From IMG/VR virus record IMGVR_UViG_3300029913_000097, positions 1-27,143 of that record: 27,143 nt of DNA. One strand, 5' to 3'. A program made the translations under genes and the position numbers. This DNA comes from a virus. Positions within the stretch are counted from its first letter, which is position 1; each line of letters begins with the position of its first letter. Positions 24,248-27,143 of the stretch are shown here, piece by piece. The notes under the pieces are model-generated. The model was not told the origin of the DNA and searched no databases. It saw only the letters and a program-made list of their open reading frames with translations.

Positions 24248-24820
24248 TTAAGCTCCCACCATCGCATTTAATTCATCGGAAAGAGCAGTAGCAGTTTCCT
24301 CATCAATAGATTTATTTAAAAAAGCAGCTTGTAATTCTACTTTAACCATTTTAATTAATTCCTGAATAGCATCAGGATATTGTTCACCTACAGCTTTAAC
24401 AAATGGAATAATTTTATTAGATTGACCAGCCTCGCAAGCTTCACTTACCGCATTTTTAATATCCTGAGCCCGCATACCACCTGGAGTATTAGTTGGGTCC
24501 ATAGTTTCATTAGTTTTATTACCAGTAGCAGGAGTACTATCTATTTTAACATTTTCATCTTCTACAGCAGCTTGTTCTGCACTTTCCTCATTAGGATTAT
24601 CGGTATTTTCAACCTCTTCCTTTTCTTCTTTAGGTTCTTTCTTTTCAGATAATTCTTCGGCAATCTTTTCTAAGACAAGCTGTGCTGTATAATTTGCGGT
24701 CTTTTCTAACAAAGGAAAGATAGCATCTATTACTTTATTAACCATTTCATCTTGAGCTTCAGACGCGAGTTTTTGCAAGACCTCTGGCTCTGTTTTTTCT
24801 ATAAATTCTTTGAGATCCAT
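24248..24820 (-). CDS. Acidic helical protein, probable scaffold/core component
   Basis: A 190-residue protein. Residues 1-60 are helical (MDLKEFIEKTEPEVLQKLAS ... LVLEKIAEELSEKK), residues 60-95 are extremely acidic, and the C-terminal half is helical again (QDIKNAVSEACEAG ... LSDELNAMVGA). Head-protein motifs LQKLAS, LEKTAN and LEKIAE occur. Its start overlaps the protease stop (TAATG). Scaffold or prohead-core function is inferred from acidity, helicity and gene order. Confidence 0.55.
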   Translation of the reverse strand: MDLKEFIEKTEPEVLQKLASEAQDEMVNKVIDAIFPLLEKTANYTAQLVLEKIAEELSEKKEPKEEKEEVENTDNPNEESAEQAAVEDENVKIDSTPATGNKTNETMDPTNTPGGMRAQDIKNAVSEACEAGQSNKIIPFVKAVGEQYPDAIQELIKMVKVELQAAFLNKSIDEETATALSDELNAMVGA

Positions 24821-26544
24821 TATTTTTTATCCTTAAAAATTTTGCTTACGCCAGTTGTTAAATCATTAGATACATTCTTAATAGCTTTATAACTATTCTT
24901 TGCACCAGCCATTCCCATTGCGGCACCAACAATTCCCATTTTACCAGGGTTGTTAGCAATAGTTCTACCTAAAACTCCAACAGGATATCCTTGTTGCATT
25001 TTATTTTGGTAGTGGGCACTAGCAATATATGGAGCTGCAAAACCAATAGCTCCTTTAGTTAATAATCCTTTGCCTGAATTCCAGAAACCAGGAACTGCGG
25101 CAGCTTGTTTATTTAACTCTTCATTAGTAAATGGATTATTACTAATATATTTATCAGACTCTTTATTGTCTCTAATCATTTGAGAAATACCAGAACCTAA
25201 TAAACCATAAGCGCTAAATTTACTTTCAGCGTTATTACGATATAATAAATATAATGCAGAAAGAATAGATCCAAGACCTATAGTTCTAGTTATTTCGGCT
25301 TCTTTACGTAAACCTTTTTCAGTATTGTAAATTCTATCTCCAACACATCCAATAGATCTTTCATCTAATATATGAGTAGGAATTTCATTAGATAATTTAA
25401 CGGCTTTATGTGTAATATCAATATCAGCTAAAGAATGCAATTCTTCATCTAATCCTTTTACGTCAGGATTTTTAATTACTGCTTTAGTATGATAAAATTC
25501 TTGAGCTAAATCATCACGATTAGAATTCTTTAATAAAATATAAGCAAACTCATTTGGCTTAGCAATAATACCGGCATGAGTTAAAGCACCCCAAGCTTCA
25601 GAAGGTTTAAGTTTAGCTAATTCTTCCATTAATTTATGTGGAAGATCTCTTTCAGTATTACATACTTTAGCTATTGCACCTTCAATATGAGTTGGCATTT
25701 CTTTGTAAATGGTAGAATGTTTTTCTATTTCTTCTGCCTCTTTATCAAATTGTCCAATATCATAATAATCAGCAAGATCTAAACTAAATTCAAAATCTGT
25801 ACTAGCAACTTTTTCTAATTGCATACCGGCTAAAAATGCAGGTCGATTTACTTTACTAATATCAAAAAATCTAGGAAATAAATTTTCAGCATAAATTTTA
25901 CGACCATCATCTAAAATTTTACCCATTTGAAATTTAAGATGAGGACAATATTTCATAATAGAAGTATTATGTTGATGACAAATAGAACAACGATCCCATG
26001 GAAGTTTAGCTCCCATAGAAACTGCAACTAATTGATTTCTTTTAATCATTTCAGCAGTTTCAGGATCTTTTTTATTATCTACTCCAATAATAAGAAGTAC
26101 TGTATGCATTTTTGGATTCCAAATAGCATTTGGAACCTCACCATAAATTTGATCTCCACGCTCTGGTTTGTTATGATGATGATGAAACCAGCCAGCGTCA
26201 CTAAATGTTTGATAACGTAACTTAGCTTTTATTCTATTATTTAATCTTTCATCTTTAGGTGAGACTTCATTCCAAACAGGAGTATTTTGTAATCCTAACA
26301 ATGAATCATATGGAAAATAATCATGATTTTTATTATCAGACCATGTTTCACCATCACCCATAGCAGTTACTAACATATAGCTATGATCTTTTTTACGTTT
26401 TAAATTTTTAATAGCCTCATCAACTTCTTTTGGTAAATCTCTTTTAGAAGCAGTTTTAATAAAATCATTTTCATATCTATCTTCTAATGAGATAGATATT
26501 TGTTGATCTTCTGGAATATTTGATGATTCTATTAATTTATACAT
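24820..26544 (-). CDS. Prohead maturation protease with zinc ribbon and long C-terminal extension
   Basis: Probable serine protease that trims scaffold and capsid arms during head maturation; 574 residues. Residues about 55-245 look like the HK97 gp4/assemblin class: HHHHN (121-125) supplies a candidate catalytic histidine, GEV (135-137) the conserved strand, and VAVSMGAK a candidate nucleophile S176. A zinc-ribbon-like insert follows: C186-x2-C189 ... C200-P-H202, then FFDISKVNRPA. The remaining ~300 residues are not part of the usual protease and contain several hydrophobic Gly/Ala-rich segments (GLGSILSALYLLY, GAIGFAAPYIAS, GIVGAAMGMAG), so this may be a protease fused to an internal or self-processed domain. 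Head motifs FIKTAS and LEKVAS flank the protease domain. A weak ribosome-binding site precedes ATG; the next gene overlaps (TAATG). Confidence 0.72.
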   Translation of the reverse strand: MYKLIESSNIPEDQQISISLEDRYENDFIKTASKRDLPKEVDEAIKNLKRKKDHSYMLVTAMGDGETWSDNKNHDYFPYDSLLGLQNTPVWNEVSPKDERLNNRIKAKLRYQTFSDAGWFHHHHNKPERGDQIYGEVPNAIWNPKMHTVLLIIGVDNKKDPETAEMIKRNQLVAVSMGAKLPWDRCSICHQHNTSIMKYCPHLKFQMGKILDDGRKIYAENLFPRFFDISKVNRPAFLAGMQLEKVASTDFEFSLDLADYYDIGQFDKEAEEIEKHSTIYKEMPTHIEGAIAKVCNTERDLPHKLMEELAKLKPSEAWGALTHAGIIAKPNEFAYILLKNSNRDDLAQEFYHTKAVIKNPDVKGLDEELHSLADIDITHKAVKLSNEIPTHILDERSIGCVGDRIYNTEKGLRKEAEITRTIGLGSILSALYLLYRNNAESKFSAYGLLGSGISQMIRDNKESDKYISNNPFTNEELNKQAAAVPGFWNSGKGLLTKGAIGFAAPYIASAHYQNKMQQGYPVGVLGRTIANNPGKMGIVGAAMGMAGAKNSYKAIKNVSNDLTTGVSKIFKDKK

Positions 26545-26546
26545 TA

Positions 26547-26762
26547 TTATTTCTTTTTAAATTTTTCAGGATGATTCATAAAATCTTTCTCTTTACGTCT
26601 ATGATCTAAGTAATGTCCAAGTAATGGAGCAGGTAACATTCCAAATGCAGCTAATGGATAAGTTAATAACTTACCTCTTGCCCGTCTTCCAAGCCATCTA
26701 TTATCTATATATTCACTATCTAATTCTTTTGAGTCTTTAAATGCTAATTTAATTAAACTCAT
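26547..26762 (-). CDS. Small virion-associated protein sharing N-terminus MSLIKLAF
   Basis: A 71-residue basic protein. Its first eight residues match the virion protein at 14483. The middle (LLTYPLAAFGMLPAPLLGHYL, residues about 32-52) is hydrophobic and could span a membrane or pack in a core; the C-terminus is Lys/Arg-rich (DHRRKEKDF ... EKFKKK). Located two bases upstream of the protease gene, with weak ribosome-binding sites on both, suggesting coupled translation. Function unknown. Confidence 0.55.
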   Translation of the reverse strand: MSLIKLAFKDSKELDSEYIDNRWLGRRARGKLLTYPLAAFGMLPAPLLGHYLDHRRKEKDFMNHPEKFKKK

Positions 26763-26763
26763 A

Positions 26764-27117
26764 TTATTTCACTTTTAAAGCCATAGATTTAAGTTTATTA
26801 GCAAATGGAATAACTTCTGCTATAGGAGTAGGTTTCTTTAAGGAATTAACAATGCCAGATTTAACAGCATCATCTAATCTTAACGGTCCAGTCTTTTTTA
26901 ATCCCTGTAAACGCTGTCTCATTAATCCTAATTTAGAAGGATCTTTTTTAGCAGCAGCGGCAGCATCGGTAGCAAGATTATAATGTAATCCCTGTTCAGG
27001 ATTCATAGTCTTACTAATGGCCATCTGCATAGGATTAACCGCACCATCTTTTTCAAGAATAGATGCAAGTTTAAATAATCCTAAATCATCATATTTTAAT
27101 GCAATTTCTTTAATCAT
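26764..27117 (-). CDS. Hypothetical head-associated protein
   Basis: A 117-residue basic, helical protein with an Ala-rich centre (TDAAAAAKK) and the head motif LFKLAS near the N-terminus. No catalytic motif. Starts with ATG overlapping the end of an upstream frame (see the next entry) and ends one base before the next start. Head association is inferred from operon position and motif. Confidence 0.6.
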   Translation of the reverse strand: MIKEIALKYDDLGLFKLASILEKDGAVNPMQMAISKTMNPEQGLHYNLATDAAAAAKKDPSKLGLMRQRLQGLKKTGPLRLDDAVKSGIVNSLKKPTPIAEVIPFANKLKSMALKVK

Positions 27118-27143
27118 TCTTTTTGCCAGTTAAAGCTTTTGCC
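27110..27143 (-). CDS. 3' end of an upstream minus-strand gene (partial)
   Basis: Only the last codons are in the window (likely reading AKALTGKKND then TAA at 27112-27110). It overlaps the next start as ATGATTAA, the same eight-base overlap type seen at 12242 and 12663. Another frame ends with TGA as ATGA, so the exact frame is uncertain. Confidence 0.35.
   Translation of the reverse strand, partial: AKALTGKKND

Noticed and set aside
24380-24652. Long antisense frames over the head genes, here and at 22644-23001, 26032-26220
   Set aside because: They mirror acidic or lysine-rich genes on the other strand, lack ribosome-binding sites and give composition-biased, phenylalanine- or serine-rich products without motifs.
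1-27143. Recoded stop codons (alternative genetic code), as in some very large phages
   Set aside because: TAA, TGA and TAG all end clearly complete genes and no conserved protein is interrupted by a single recurring stop codon.
1-27143. tRNA genes, CRISPR arrays, insertion sequences or attachment sites
   Set aside because: No cloverleaf-like sequence, spaced direct repeats, transposase or integrase was seen; nearly all bases are in genes or short regulatory gaps.

Overview
The window is part of an AT-rich genome of a large contractile-tailed (myovirus-type) bacteriophage. This follows from a tail sheath, a probable tail tube, a portal, an HK97-fold-like major capsid protein, a probable decoration protein and a probable prohead protease in one dense block. 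A phage-encoded C-family DNA polymerase III alpha subunit (dnaE) lies beside them, which suggests a genome big enough to carry its own replisome. Genes use the standard code (TAA, TGA and TAG all act as stops). Most have recognisable AGGAG-type Shine-Dalgarno sequences, and many stop/start codons overlap. The host cannot be named from the sequence. No tRNA, rRNA, CRISPR array, insertion sequence, integrase, terminase or tape-measure gene was recognised, and no gap longer than about 110 bases lacks a gene.

Layout, plus strand. 1-2184 is the 3' part of dnaE, closed by a strong intrinsic terminator. A candidate promoter near 2248 then opens a tail-fibre/baseplate run (2274-10098): a protein resembling the N-terminal half of the tail sheath, a tail fibre, an SF2 helicase, a probable baseplate protein, two small proteins, and two more fibre-like proteins, one with 42-residue repeats. 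A second candidate promoter (10111) starts a run through a coiled-coil/beta fibre protein, a structural protein, a small unknown, the portal (12663-14486), a glycine-rich virion protein, two unknowns, a zinc-ribbon neck-type protein, a probable tail-completion protein, a tail sheath divided between two separate genes (17664-18632 and 18649-19671) and the tail tube, ending at a terminator at 20426. A 63-residue single-membrane-span protein follows with its own promoter and terminator.

Layout, minus strand. From 27143 down to 20741 the genes run the other way: virion-associated small proteins, a prohead protease with a zinc ribbon and a long C-terminal extension, three small proteins (at least two strongly acidic) that may make the scaffold, a decoration protein, the major capsid protein, a small unknown, a bidirectional hairpin, and a connector-like protein with its own extended -10 promoter. 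The two strands converge on a shared terminator at 20703-20724.

How it works together. The minus-strand block makes, scaffolds and matures the head. The plus-strand block makes the portal, neck, contractile tail and fibres. A short motif (hydrophobic-x-K-x-A) recurs in the proteins expected inside or on the prohead, and two proteins on opposite strands begin with the same eight residues, MSLIKLAF. These could be capsid-targeting or protease-processing signals. The most unusual features are the split sheath, the second sheath-like gene, the helicase inside the tail cluster, the shared head-protein motif and the small membrane-protein insert.
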